64,000 nt of DNA from NCBI GenBank assembly GCA_030840645.1, contig JAVEEC010000042.1, forward strand, positions 62,001 through 126,000, written 5' to 3'. Positions 16,979-28,401 of this stretch are shown here, one piece after another (positions within the stretch are counted from its first letter, which is position 1; each line of letters starts with the position of its first letter). Both the position numbers and the translations under genes were made by a program. The notes under the pieces are model-generated. The model did no database searches, was not told the DNA's origin, and saw only the letters and a program-made list of their open reading frames with translations. This DNA is from Frankiaceae bacterium. GTDB lineage: Bacteria; Actinomycetota; Actinomycetes; BP-191.

Positions 16979-17981
16979 CGGCGATCCTCCTGGCGCGGGC
17001 GAGCAGCGCGGGCACGCCCTTGTCGAGCAGGGCGAAGAACGGGTCGTCGGTCGTCCCCGCGAGGTGCCGCGCGTACGACGCCTCCAACAGGATCGCGAGC
17101 TTCCAGATCGCGAGGACGACGTACGCGGTGAGGTCGCTCACGTCGCGGCCGGAGCGTTCGGCGTAGCGCGCGACCATCTCGTCGCGGGTCGGGAAGCCGG
17201 GGTTGGTGGTGACGTTGCCCGCGACCGCGGCGAAGTCGTCGTGCTCGCCGGGCTCGATCCAGAACGACATGAGGTAGCCGAGGTCCGCGAGCGGGTCGCC
17301 GACCGTCGCCATCTCCCAGTCGAGGATCGCGGTGACACGCGGCCCCTCGGGCGAGACGGCGGCGTTGTCGAGCTTGTAGTCGCCGTGCACGACGCTAGCG
17401 CCGGACTGCGCGGGCAGGTGGTCGCCGAGCCATGTCGAGAGGGCGTCGTAGTCGGGCAGCTCGCGGGTCTCGGCGCCCTCGCGCTGGCCGCGCCAGCGCC
17501 GGAGCTGGCGTTCCAGGTAGCCCTCGGCCTTGCCGATCCCCGCGGCCACGAACGGCTCGACGGGAACGGCGTGCAGCTCGGCGAGCGCGTCGACCAGCTC
17601 GAAGCCGATGGCCCGCCGCTCGGCCTCCCCGGCCCACTCCGGGAGGCTGGCGCGGATCACCTCGCCGTCGACGCGTTCCATCAGGTAGAACGGCGCGCCG
17701 ATCACCGCGGGGTCGGTGCAGGCCAGCGTGACCCGCGGCACGCGGACGCGGGTTCCGCTGCGCCCCAGCAGGTCCAGCACGTTGTACTCGCGGATGACGT
17801 CGTGCGCGGTCGGCAGCAGCGGGCCGCGCGGGGGCCGGCGGAGGATCCACTCGTCGTTGCCTCGGCGGACGGTGAACGTGAGGTTCGAGTGCCCGGCGGA
17901 GAGGCGCTCGACGGTCAGCGGTCCTTCGCCGGGCAGCGAGCCGGCGGCGTAGGCGGTCAGTGCGGCGGGGTCAACGAGCAC
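16971..17981 (-). CDS. APH-family phosphotransferase (ACAD10/11-type kinase)
   Basis: Kinase of the aminoglycoside-phosphotransferase fold, 336 residues. The catalytic loop is VVHGDYKLDN (HGD at 199-201) and the metal-binding Asp is in DWEMATVGDP (from 221). The sequence, including SAGHSNLTFTVRRG at the N-terminus, resembles the kinase half of ACAD10/ACAD11 and LvaA-like proteins rather than drug-resistance enzymes. The GTG start is at 17981, 26 bases from the divergent acyl-CoA dehydrogenase. The likely role, by family, is phosphorylating a hydroxyl on an acyl-CoA before elimination. Confidence 0.87.
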   Translation of the reverse strand: MLVDPAALTAYAAGSLPGEGPLTVERLSAGHSNLTFTVRRGNDEWILRRPPRGPLLPTAHDVIREYNVLDLLGRSGTRVRVPRVTLACTDPAVIGAPFYLMERVDGEVIRASLPEWAGEAERRAIGFELVDALAELHAVPVEPFVAAGIGKAEGYLERQLRRWRGQREGAETRELPDYDALSTWLGDHLPAQSGASVVHGDYKLDNAAVSPEGPRVTAILDWEMATVGDPLADLGYLMSFWIEPGEHDDFAAVAGNVTTNPGFPTRDEMVARYAERSGRDVSDLTAYVVLAIWKLAILLEASYARHLAGTTDDPFFALLDKGVPALLARARRIAGA

Positions 17982-18007
17982 AGCGGTGATCCTGACAGAC
18001 TGCGGTC

Positions 18008-19222
18008 ATGGACTTCGCTTTCGGCCCGGTGGCAACGGAGTGGCAGCAGCGGGTGGGGGGTTTCATGGACGAGCGCGTGTTCCCCGCCGAGCCGGTGTAC
18101 GCGGCGCAGCGGGCCGCGTTGATCGCCGAGGGCAGGGCGCACGACCTGCCGCCCGTTGTCGAGGAGCTGAAGGCCGAGGCGCGCGCGCGCGGCCTCTGGA
18201 ACCTCTTCCTCCCGGCCGTCTCCGGGCTGTCGAACCTGGAGTACGCGCCGTTGGCCGAGCTGTCCGGGTGGTCCCCCTGGCTCGCGCCCGAGGCGATGAA
18301 CTGCTCCGCGCCGGACACCGGCAACATGGAGGTGCTGCACCTGTTCGGCACGCGCGAGCAGAAGGAACGCTGGCTGGCGCCGTTGCTCGACGGGGCGATC
18401 CGCTCCTGCTTCGCGATGACCGAGCCGGACGTCGCGTCGTCGGACGCGACGAACATCGCGACGTCCATCGTCCGCGACGGCGACGAGTACGTGGTCGACG
18501 GCCGCAAGTGGTGGATCACCGGCGCCGCCGACCCGCGCTGCCGCGTCGCGATCGTGATGGGCAAGACGAACGTCGACGCGCCTGTCCACCAGCAGCAGTC
18601 GATGGTGCTCGTACCGTTGGATGCGCCCGGCGTGGAGATCGTGCGGGCGCTGCCGGTGTTCGGCTACCACGACCAGGAGGGGCACTGCGAGGTGCGCTTC
18701 TCGTCGGTGCGCGTGCCGGTGTCGAACCTCGTCGGCGAGGAGGGCGGCGGCTTCGCGATCGCGCAGGCGCGGCTCGGCCCCGGCCGCATCCACCACTGCA
18801 TGCGCGCGATCGGCATGGCCGAGCGCGCCGTACGGCTGATATGCGAGCGCGCGGTCTCGCGGGTCGCCTTCGGGCGGCCGCTGGCCGCGCAGGGCGTCGT
18901 CCGCGAGTGGATCGCGGAGGCGCGGATGGAGATCGAGCAGGCGCGGCTGCTCGTCCTCAAGACGGCGTGGCTGATCGACACCGTCGGCGCGCGTTCGGCG
19001 GCCACGGAGATCGCGGCGATCAAGGTGGTCGTCCCGCGGATGGCCTGCCGCATCCTCGACCGCGCGATCCAGGTGCACGGCGGCGGCGGGGTCTCCGACG
19101 ACTTCCCGCTGGCGCAGATGTACGCGGGTGCGCGGACGCTGCGGATCGCGGACGGGCCCGACGAGGTGCACCTGCGCACGGTCGGCCGGCGCGAGCTGCG
19201 GAAGTACGCGCCTACCGCCTGA
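18008..19222 (+). CDS. Acyl-CoA dehydrogenase (ACAD10/11-like)
   Basis: FAD-dependent acyl-CoA dehydrogenase family protein of 404 residues. The FAD/substrate signatures are [16 protein letters not shown] and [12 protein letters not shown], and the C-terminal [11 protein letters not shown] (379-389) is the form seen in ACAD11-like members. It diverges from the APH kinase with only 26 bases between start codons, so the two promoters must overlap each other or the coding ends. Together with the HAD and APH genes it forms an unfused ACAD10. Its 3' end overlaps the convergent CpaE-like gene by 11 bases. Confidence 0.93.
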   Translation: MDFAFGPVATEWQQRVGGFMDERVFPAEPVYAAQRAALIAEGRAHDLPPVVEELKAEARARGLWNLFLPAVSGLSNLEYAPLAELSGWSPWLAPEAMNCSAPDTGNMEVLHLFGTREQKERWLAPLLDGAIRSCFAMTEPDVASSDATNIATSIVRDGDEYVVDGRKWWITGAADPRCRVAIVMGKTNVDAPVHQQQSMVLVPLDAPGVEIVRALPVFGYHDQEGHCEVRFSSVRVPVSNLVGEEGGGFAIAQARLGPGRIHHCMRAIGMAERAVRLICERAVSRVAFGRPLAAQGVVREWIAEARMEIEQARLLVLKTAWLIDTVGARSAATEIAAIKVVVPRMACRILDRAIQVHGGGGVSDDFPLAQMYAGARTLRIADGPDEVHLRTVGRRELRKYAPTA

Positions 19223-20405
19223 CCTCCACGCCGGCGAGGCGGCCGGCGTACGCCCGGATCGCTTGGCGCAGTGGGGATCGCGGCGCCGACTCGGTGAGCG
19301 ACAGGCCGCGCATCGTGGCCTCGTCGGCCGAGACGCGGTCGTACGGCAGGAACGCCCGTGGCTCGACGCCCGCGTAGCGCTTCAGCGCGGCCGCGATCTC
19401 GGTCTCCGGGTTGCCGGGCATGACGCCGTTGCGGACGCGGTTGACGACGACCTCGGGCGCGACGGCGGGCAGGTCGGCGAGGCCGCGGACCAGGCGCTGC
19501 AACGACACCGGGTCGGCGGAGCCGACGGCGACGACGGTGTCGGCGGCGTCGATCGCCGTCAGGGTTGCGCCGTTGCGGCGGGCCGCCGTCTGGTCGTACG
19601 ACAGCTCCTCGTCCTGCTCCAGGCCGAAGCCGCAATCGACGACCGTGAACGCCGTCAGCCCGCGGCAGAGCGCGAGTACCTCGGCGACGCCGTTGGGCCG
19701 CAGCTCCGGCCAGCGGTCGGCGCGGGTGATGCCGGTGAGGACGCGGAGGTTCTCGGTGACGGCGCGGGCCAGCTCGGCGAGGGCGGCGCGGTCGAGGAGG
19801 CCGTTGGTGGCGAGGCGTACGGCGGCCGCGAGGCCCGGCGCCTCGTCGAGCAGGCCGAGGGTCTGCGCGACGGCGCCGCCGTAGACGTCCGCGTCGACCA
19901 GGGTGGTCGTGACGCCGAGGCCGGCCAGCTCGGTGGCGAGGGTGACGGCGAACGTCGTCCGCCCCGGCGCGCCGGTCGGGCCCCAGACCGCGACGACGTG
20001 GCCGGTGCCCTCGGGCTCCTCGGCCGGTCGTTCCGCCCGCGGGGGCAGCGCCGTGACGGCGACGGCCGCGACGGCGGCGATGACGGCGTTCGCGATGCCG
20101 GCGGGCTCGGCAACGGCAGCGACGACGTGCAGGACGCCGAGCCGGTCCAACCGCTCGCGGTCGCCGACGCCGATGACGGCGACGCCCGCGACGGCGAGCC
20201 TGGCCAGCGCCTCGCGGTCGAGGCGGCGCAGGTCGGCGGAGAGCAGCACGGCGCGCGCGGTCCCCGCGGCGGCCGTCGCCAGGAGGTCGGCGAGGTCGAC
20301 GCAGCGCCGGACGACGGCGACGCCGTGGTCGCCGTTCTCGAACGCCTGCACCAGCCCCGCCTCCCACCGCGCGTCGGTGACGGCGGTTAGGACGGGGACC
20401 TTCAC
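19212..20405 (-). CDS. CpaE-like ParA/MinD-superfamily ATPase
   Basis: 397 residues. An N-terminal receiver-like segment (to about 125) lacks a clear phosphoacceptor. A MinD/ParA ATPase domain follows, with a deviant Walker [19 protein letters not shown], then [17 protein letters not shown] and [14 protein letters not shown]. CpaE proteins position type IV/Flp (tad) pilus machinery at the pole. The GTG start at 20405 overlaps the stop of the SAF gene as GTGA. No cpaF, tadB/C or pilin gene is in this window, so either the locus is split or the pair has another job. Confidence 0.75.
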   Translation of the reverse strand: MKVPVLTAVTDARWEAGLVQAFENGDHGVAVVRRCVDLADLLATAAAGTARAVLLSADLRRLDREALARLAVAGVAVIGVGDRERLDRLGVLHVVAAVAEPAGIANAVIAAVAAVAVTALPPRAERPAEEPEGTGHVVAVWGPTGAPGRTTFAVTLATELAGLGVTTTLVDADVYGGAVAQTLGLLDEAPGLAAAVRLATNGLLDRAALAELARAVTENLRVLTGITRADRWPELRPNGVAEVLALCRGLTAFTVVDCGFGLEQDEELSYDQTAARRNGATLTAIDAADTVVAVGSADPVSLQRLVRGLADLPAVAPEVVVNRVRNGVMPGNPETEIAAALKRYAGVEPRAFLPYDRVSADEATMRGLSLTESAPRSPLRQAIRAYAGRLAGVEVRR

Positions 20406-21103
20406 GGCCGCGCCGCGCCGGTGACCAGTGGCTTGGCGCCGACGTCGCCCGGCCCGTCCGCCCCCGGCACGACGAGCGAGAGGTCCAGCTCGGCGCTCTG
20501 CAACGCCGCGAGCACCGGCAGCGCGAGGTCGGGCGCGACCTCGACCATGACGACCAGGTCGTTGCGGCCCGCGCCGAAGCCGTTCGCCGGCTTCGCGACG
20601 TCCACGACGCGGACCCGGCGGACGACGGCGTAGGTGGTGAACGCGCCGTTCGCCGTCTTGCGGGTCGCCACGACGTCGACCACGTCGCCGCGCCGTACGC
20701 CGCCGCCGAGCGCGTGCGCCCGGCTCATCGGCAGGCCGATCACCCGGGCGGCGCGGGCGGCGTTCGGGTCGCCGAGGGCGGAGACCGGGAGCAGGTCGCC
20801 GGCGCCGAGGTCGCGGGTCAGCGGGCGGCCGGTCGGGTCGCCGCGGCGGACGTCGACGTAGCGCGCCGCGTCGGCGCCGTAGAGGCGGACCTTGCGCGCG
20901 ACGAGGTCGGCCCGCTCGACGGTCGTGCCGGCGGCGAGGGCGCGGCGGACCGCCCAGACGCGGGCGGACCGGTCGGCGCCGTTGACGACGGCGGAGCCGA
21001 TGACGACGGAGAGCAGCACCATCAGGACCCCCGCGACCAGGCGCGCGTCGGTCCACGACGGCTGCCGCAACCGGGTCGCGGCGGGCGAGGTGGGATCGGC
21101 CAC
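20402..21103 (-). CDS. SAF-domain membrane protein (CpaB/RcpC-like)
   Basis: 233 residues: one N-terminal membrane helix (LVAGVLMVLLSVVIGSAVVNG), then an SAF-type domain (AAGTTVERADLVARKVRLYG and RPLTRDLGAGDLLPVSAL) resembling Flp pilus assembly protein CpaB. I chose GTG at 21103 because upstream sequence carries no signal-like residues; no Shine-Dalgarno is visible, so the message may be leaderless. It is coupled to the CpaE-like ATPase, which supports a membrane assembly pair. Confidence 0.72.
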   Translation of the reverse strand: MADPTSPAATRLRQPSWTDARLVAGVLMVLLSVVIGSAVVNGADRSARVWAVRRALAAGTTVERADLVARKVRLYGADAARYVDVRRGDPTGRPLTRDLGAGDLLPVSALGDPNAARAARVIGLPMSRAHALGGGVRRGDVVDVVATRKTANGAFTTYAVVRRVRVVDVAKPANGFGAGRNDLVVMVEVAPDLALPVLAALQSAELDLSLVVPGADGPGDVGAKPLVTGAARP

Positions 21104-21178
21104 GGGCGGGACGGTATGACATGTCCGGTTCCGCGGCCAGTGGTTGTCCACAGGTACCGCGGGCAAACGTCCGCTATC

Positions 21179-21195
21179 GGCGGCATACTGCCGCC
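21179..21195 (+). promoter_or_regulatory. Palindromic operator overlapping the -10 of the HTH gene
   Basis: GGCGGCATACTGCCGCC is a perfect inverted repeat with 7-base arms around TAC. Its centre contains the -10-like CATACT (21184-21189), and it ends one base before the ATG at 21196, so transcription should start at or next to the ATG (leaderless). A repressor bound here would cover the promoter; the natural candidate is the small HTH protein itself. Confidence 0.55.
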
Positions 21196-21408
21196 ATGGC
21201 GCGTTTCCTGCAGCTCGCCGACGTCGCGGAGATCCTCAGCATCTCGGCCGCGCAGACGTACGCGCTGGTGCGTTCCGGGGACCTTCCCGCCATCAAGGTC
21301 GGCGGCCGCGGGCAGTGGCGCGTCGAGGAGTCGGAGCTGGAGTCGTACATCCAGCGGATGTACGCGAAGACGCGCGAGTTCGTGGCCGAGCACCCGCTCG
21401 GGGGCTAG
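21196..21408 (+). CDS. Small excisionase-family HTH DNA-binding protein
   Basis: 70-residue protein that is essentially one winged-helix/excisionase DNA-binding domain: FLQLADVAEILSISAAQTYA (helix-turn-helix), then LPAIKVGGRGQWRVEESELESY (wing). It resembles a widely conserved actinobacterial HTH protein and is distantly related to the BldC/MerR type. I chose ATG at 21196 over an upstream in-frame ATG at 21121, because the -10 and palindrome lie between them. The stop shares a CTAG with the convergent gene's stop. Its targets are unknown; its own promoter is palindromic. Confidence 0.85.
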   Translation: MARFLQLADVAEILSISAAQTYALVRSGDLPAIKVGGRGQWRVEESELESYIQRMYAKTREFVAEHPLGG

Positions 21409-21938
21409 CGCGCCCGGACCGTCGCGATCGCGGCGAACGGGATCGTCCGCGTGCCGGTGACGTTGTCCGGGCGGCGGGGCTCACCCGGCGGGTGGACCGC
21501 CAGCTCCGCGTGGTCGGCGCCGACCCGGTCGAGGGTGCCGTCGAGGCTCAGCCCATCGGTGAGCGTGATCGCGACCGGGACGCGGCGGCGGGCGAGGGCG
21601 CGCAGCGCGTAGCCGATCGTCAGCGCCCGCCGGACCGCTCCCGGCGCGTCGGCGTACGGGCCGAGGCCCTGGATCGACGTGACGGCGGCCTCCGCGACGA
21701 GCGTGTCGCCGACCAGCAGCCAGCCGGGCCCGGCGTCGGCGAGCGTGCCGCTCGTGGCGCCGGCCCTCGTCGTCACGGTGACCTCAGCGCCGAGCGCGGC
21801 CACCAGGCGGCCGGCGAGCGGGACGCGCGCCAGCTCGCGGCGCGTGCGGTCACGTATCTCGGCGTCCGTCTCCGCCGCCTCGGCCGCGTCGAGCTCGGCC
21901 GCCAGGTCCGCGAACAGCGCCGCCCACCGGTCCCCCAT
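21405..21938 (-). CDS. Uncharacterised conserved protein
   Basis: Not recognised. 177 residues from ATG at 21938. An acidic helical N-terminus (FADLAAELDAAEAAETDAEI) leads to a beta-rich middle (GAEVTVTTRAGATSGTLADAG and WLLVGDTLVAEAAVTSIQGLG) that looks like a small barrel, then a second similar stretch (VAITLTDGLSLDGTLDRVGADH). The two halves read like repeated PRC/LSm-type strands. There is no signal peptide or membrane helix. It lies between the HTH gene and the LysM operon, a neighbourhood kept near secA in many actinobacteria. Confidence 0.65.
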   Translation of the reverse strand: MGDRWAALFADLAAELDAAEAAETDAEIRDRTRRELARVPLAGRLVAALGAEVTVTTRAGATSGTLADAGPGWLLVGDTLVAEAAVTSIQGLGPYADAPGAVRRALTIGYALRALARRRVPVAITLTDGLSLDGTLDRVGADHAELAVHPPGEPRRPDNVTGTRTIPFAAIATVRAR

Positions 21939-21978
21939 GGCGGCACTGTCGCAGGTATCCACAGGCAACCGCAATATG

Positions 21979-22007
21979 TTGACCGCAAACGAACAATGGC
22001 GTAGACA
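21979..22007 (+). promoter_or_regulatory. Promoter of the LysM/Rv3235 operon
   Basis: TTGACC (21979-21984), a 17-base spacer and TAGACA (22002-22007) form a strong actinobacterial promoter. Transcription should start near 22014, and GGAGG (22025-22029) precedes the ATG at 22037 by seven bases. Confidence 0.65.
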
Positions 22008-22036
22008 CGCCAACGTCGGCAAACGGAGGCAAACTC

Positions 22037-22600
22037 ATGGATCTACGACGTGTGCTACGGCTGCTCGTGACGCTCGGACTGCTGGTGCTCGCGGCCGCGG
22101 TGCTGGCCAGGCTCGGGCCGCGCGACTGGCCGTCGTCGTTGCGCGACGCCGGGCCGTGGCTCGCCGCGCCGCCGCCGGAGGCGCGGGTGGTGGCGTTCGC
22201 CGTCGTGGCGGCGTACGGCTGCCTGGCCTGGCTCGGGTACGCGCTGCTCGCGGTCGCCGCGGGGCAGGCGCGGTGGGTGCCCGGCGCGGCCCGGCGCCTC
22301 GCCGAGCGCGCCCTCGGCGTCACCCTGGTCGGCGCTGCCGCGGGCGTGCTGGCGGCCGGCAGCGCGGCGGCGGACGGGCCGTTCGACCGGCCGGCTCCCC
22401 CGGCGAGGGCGTCACCCGCGACCCGGCCGGCGGCGACCGGCGGCGGTCACGTCGTCGTCGTACGGCCCGGGGACACGTTGTGGGACCTGGCCGGCGCGGA
22501 CTGGCCGCGCTGGTACGCCGCCAACCGTTCGGTCGTCGGCCCCGACCCGGGCCTGATCCACCCGGGCCAGCGGCTCGTACCACCGGGGGGCGTGCCGTGA
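22037..22600 (+). CDS. LysM-domain membrane protein
   Basis: 187 residues. Three hydrophobic segments (about 8-26, 50-75 and 92-112) anchor a Pro/Ala-rich linker and a C-terminal LysM domain (VVVVRPGDTLWDLAGADWPRW ... LIHPGQRLVPP). LysM domains bind GlcNAc in peptidoglycan, so it likely tethers the membrane to the wall. GGAGG sits seven bases before the ATG. Its TGA overlaps the GTG of the Rv3235-family gene. Confidence 0.85.
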   Translation: MDLRRVLRLLVTLGLLVLAAAVLARLGPRDWPSSLRDAGPWLAAPPPEARVVAFAVVAAYGCLAWLGYALLAVAAGQARWVPGAARRLAERALGVTLVGAAAGVLAAGSAAADGPFDRPAPPARASPATRPAATGGGHVVVVRPGDTLWDLAGADWPRWYAANRSVVGPDPGLIHPGQRLVPPGGVP

Positions 22601-23136
22601 CCGCGGCGACCGTCCTCGCTTACCGGCCGCTCCTGCGGGTCGTCGCGCGACGCGTCCCGGACGCGGAGGCGCCGTACGACGACGGCCTGCCGCCGCGCCT
22701 CGGCGCGACGTGGGCGCTGCCGGAGCACGTACCCGTACCGCCCAGCCCGATGCTGCGGCTGGTGGCGGCACTCGAGGAGGAGGACGACGTGGCCTTCGAC
22801 TACGTGCGCACGCCACGCGACGAGCTGGACGACCCGCGGGCCCGGGCGGCGACGTTCGTGCGGGCACTGCTCGAAGCGCTCGCCGGCGACCGCCCGGTCG
22901 CGCAGTTCCTGCGGTGGACGACGCCGAGCGTGTTCGACGACCTCGAACCGTTGGTCGCCGCGCGCGCCGGCCGGCCGGGCCGGATCTCGTTGCGCCGCCT
23001 CTACGTCGCCGAGCCGGCGCCCGGGGTGGCCGAGGTGACGGCGGTGGTGCAGCAGGGTCCCCGGGCCGGGGCGATGGCGTTGCGCCTGGAGGGCCTCGAC
23101 GGGCGCTGGCTCGTCACGGCCCTCCAGGTGGGTTAG
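22597..23136 (+). CDS. Rv3235-family protein
   Basis: 179-residue cytosolic protein. The second half (RARAATFVRALLEALAGDRPVAQFLRWTTPSVFDDL ... RRLYVAEPAPGVAEVTAVVQ ... RGWLVTALQVG-like end) matches the Rv3235 family, small conserved actinobacterial proteins that precede secA1. The biochemical function is unknown. The GTG at 22597 overlaps the LysM stop (GTGA). Only eight bases separate it from the convergent secA stop. Confidence 0.8.
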   Translation: MTAATVLAYRPLLRVVARRVPDAEAPYDDGLPPRLGATWALPEHVPVPPSPMLRLVAALEEEDDVAFDYVRTPRDELDDPRARAATFVRALLEALAGDRPVAQFLRWTTPSVFDDLEPLVAARAGRPGRISLRRLYVAEPAPGVAEVTAVVQQGPRAGAMALRLEGLDGRWLVTALQVG

Positions 23137-23144
23137 CGAGTCCT

Positions 23145-26216
<3,072 letters not shown>

Positions 26217-26297
26217 CGGGTGTTCGCACTCCTCGTCGGTGTCCCACGACCGCGGGAGGGCAGCCGTAGGGGACGGCGGTGGCCCGCCGACCCGGTC

Positions 26298-26303
26298 ATG
26301 GTA
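26298..26303 (-). promoter_or_regulatory. Possible secA -10 element
   Basis: TACCAT on the minus strand (26303-26298) in the 156-base divergent gap upstream of secA. No convincing -35 is visible at the right distance. It would give a leader of about 75 bases containing GAGGAG 12 bases before the ATG. This is a weak call. Confidence 0.3.
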
Positions 26304-26372
26304 GGCGGTCGCGGGAGTCGCCCGTGACCTCGTGCCCGCAGAAACGTCTCAGGGGGCCCGTAAGGTGCCCGG

Positions 26373-27542
26373 ATGGACGAGCTGAGTGCGGACGAGGCGC
26401 GGCGGCTGGCGGTCTGGTCGCAGGGCCTGTCCGGACCCGCTGCCGCGCGCCGGGCGGGCGGGGTGCCGGGCATGCTGGGGCGCCTCGGCGCGGTACAGCT
26501 CGACACGATCTCGGTGCTCGCGCGCTCGCACGAGCTGGTCGCGTACGCCCGGCTCGGGCCGGTCCCCCGGGCGGCCGTGGAGGCGGCGTACTGGTCCTCG
26601 CCGGCCGTGGCGTTCGAGTACTGGTCGCACGCCGCGTGCGTGCTGCCGCTGGCCGCGTGGCCGTTGTACGGCGTCGTCCGGCGCGCCCAGGCCACGCGCG
26701 AGCACCCGCGGCGGCGAGCCGGAGCGGCCGCCAGGAAGTCGGTGCTCGCGGCGTTGCACGACCGCGGGCCGCTGACGGCGACCGAGCTCGGCGGGGCGAA
26801 GCGCGGCGGACCCTGGTGGGACTGGTCGGAGGTCAAGATCGCCGCGGAGGACCTGTTCCGGTGGGGTGAGGTCGTGGTGACCCGCAGGGCCGGCTGGCGG
26901 CGCGTGTACGACCTGCCGTCGCGCGCGATCCCCGCCCCGCTGCTCGTCGCGGAGCCCGACGACGAGACCTGCCGGCTCGCGCTGCTCGCCATGGCCGGCG
27001 CGGCGCTCGGGGCGGGGACGGCGGCGGACCTCGCGCGGTACTTCTCGTCGCCGTTCTCCGTGGCGTCGGCCGGTGCGCTGGCCGAGCCGGCCGGCCTGGT
27101 GCCGGTGCGGGTCTCGGGGTGGAAGGACCGCGCGTGGGCGGCGCCTGCTGCGCTGGCCGCGCTGTCGGCCGGCGCGGTGCCGGCGCGCTCGCGCGTGACG
27201 CTGCTATCGCCGTTCGACTCGCTGATCTGGCACCGCGAACGCATGGAGCGCGTGTTCGGCCTGCGGCACCGGCTCGAGGCGTACGTACCCAAGCCGCTGC
27301 GCGAGCACGGCTACTTCGCGATGCCCGTCCTCGCTGGCGGGCGGCTGGTCGGGCGGGTCGACCCGGCGCGGTCGGGGTCGACGTTCGTGGCGCGGCAGGT
27401 GTCGCTGCTGTCGCCGTCAGCGCTCGGCTCGGTGGCGGCGGCGCTGCGCGAGGCGGCCGCGTGGGTCGGCTGCTCGGCGATCGCGGTCGAACGCGTGTCG
27501 CCGCCCGAGCTGGCCGCACCGTTGGCGGTGGCGGTCTCGTGA
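26373..27542 (+). CDS. AlkZ/YcaQ-family DNA glycosylase (winged-helix)
   Basis: 389 residues of the HTH_42 family, monofunctional DNA glycosylases built from three winged helices that excise alkylated bases or unhook interstrand crosslinks. The catalytic motif is AVQLDTISVLARSHELV with Q42-x-D44. The Q-x-D form is that of YcaQ/AlkX-type enzymes, whereas the antibiotic-resistance AlkZ type has Q-x-Q. WYF-like strands near LLSPFDSLIWHRERMERVFG form the conserved C-terminal domain. The start is ATG at 26373. It is transcribed away from secA and converges on the NarL regulator. Confidence 0.85.
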   Translation: MDELSADEARRLAVWSQGLSGPAAARRAGGVPGMLGRLGAVQLDTISVLARSHELVAYARLGPVPRAAVEAAYWSSPAVAFEYWSHAACVLPLAAWPLYGVVRRAQATREHPRRRAGAAARKSVLAALHDRGPLTATELGGAKRGGPWWDWSEVKIAAEDLFRWGEVVVTRRAGWRRVYDLPSRAIPAPLLVAEPDDETCRLALLAMAGAALGAGTAADLARYFSSPFSVASAGALAEPAGLVPVRVSGWKDRAWAAPAALAALSAGAVPARSRVTLLSPFDSLIWHRERMERVFGLRHRLEAYVPKPLREHGYFAMPVLAGGRLVGRVDPARSGSTFVARQVSLLSPSALGSVAAALREAAAWVGCSAIAVERVSPPELAAPLAVAVS

Positions 27543-27561
27543 CCTGCTTGCGCGAGCGTCG

Positions 27562-27614
27562 CGTTCTGTGCAGGAATCTCGGCCCCGCTCGAGCGTGGTG
27601 ATCTTCACAGAACG
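27562..27614. terminator. Inverted repeat between convergent genes
   Basis: CGTTCTGTG (27562-27570) pairs with CACAGAACG (27606-27614), enclosing 35 bases that contain the small palindrome CGCTCGAGCG. It lies between the convergent glycosylase and response-regulator stops, where a shared terminator would be expected. The long loop makes this only moderately convincing. Confidence 0.35.
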
Positions 27615-27659
27615 AGCCGGGCGGGTGGTGGGGTTCGGGACCCGTTGCGCGGATCCCTA

Positions 27660-28367
27660 CTAGGTGATCTCGAGGAGCTTCTCGCGGACGGCGTAGACGA
27701 CCGCCTCCATCCGGGAGTGGAGCTGGAGCTTCTCCAGGATGTTGCGGATGTGGTTCTTGACGGTGTTCTCCGAGATGAACAGCTGCTTGGCGATGTCGCG
27801 GTTGTTCAGGCCCTTGGCGACGAGCTTCAGGACCTCCATCTCACGGTCGGTGAGCCGCGGCGTCGGCACCTGCTGGCGGTCGTCGGTGCGCTTGATCATC
27901 GAGGCGAACTCGGTGAGCAGCTTCGACGCCATCGACGGGGAGATCAGCGACTGGCCCTCGTTCACCGCGCGGATCGCCGAGGCGACCTCCTCGATCGAGA
28001 TCTCCTTGAGCAGGTAGCCGGAGGCGCCGGCCTTGATCGCGTCGTAGAGGTCGGCCTCCTCGTCGCTGATCGTCAGCATGATGATCTTGGTGCTCGGTAC
28101 GGCGTCCTTGATCGCGGTGCACGCGTCGATGCCGCCGCGCTTCGGCATGCGGACGTCCATCAGGACGATGTCGGGCATCGTGTCGGTGGCGCGTTCGACG
28201 GCCTCGGCGCCGTCGCCGGCCTCGCCGACGACCTCGATGTCCGGCTCCTGCTCGAGGACCATCTGCAGGCCGCGACGGAACAGCGCGTGGTCGTCGACGA
28301 CGAGTACCCGGATCGGTTCGCCCGTGCCGGCGCTCGGCGGCTTGGCAGCCGCCTCGTCCTCCGTCAC
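27660..28367 (-). CDS. NarL/FixJ-family response regulator (orphan)
   Basis: 235 residues: a receiver domain with phosphoacceptor D71 (VLMDVRMP) and acidic pair DD near 25-26, then a C-terminal LuxR-type HTH (LTDREMEVLKLVAKGLNNRDIAKQLFISENTVKNH). The GTG start at 28367 has an AGGAGG upstream. No histidine kinase gene is adjacent, so its partner must be encoded elsewhere. It follows hpf by 34 bases on the same strand and may be cotranscribed with that ribosome-hibernation gene, suggesting a starvation or stress role. That is inference. Confidence 0.92.
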   Translation of the reverse strand: MTEDEAAAKPPSAGTGEPIRVLVVDDHALFRRGLQMVLEQEPDIEVVGEAGDGAEAVERATDTMPDIVLMDVRMPKRGGIDACTAIKDAVPSTKIIMLTISDEEADLYDAIKAGASGYLLKEISIEEVASAIRAVNEGQSLISPSMASKLLTEFASMIKRTDDRQQVPTPRLTDREMEVLKLVAKGLNNRDIAKQLFISENTVKNHIRNILEKLQLHSRMEAVVYAVREKLLEIT

Positions 28368-28401
28368 ACGCCCTCCTAGGACGATCGGACGCGTACCGAC
28401 C

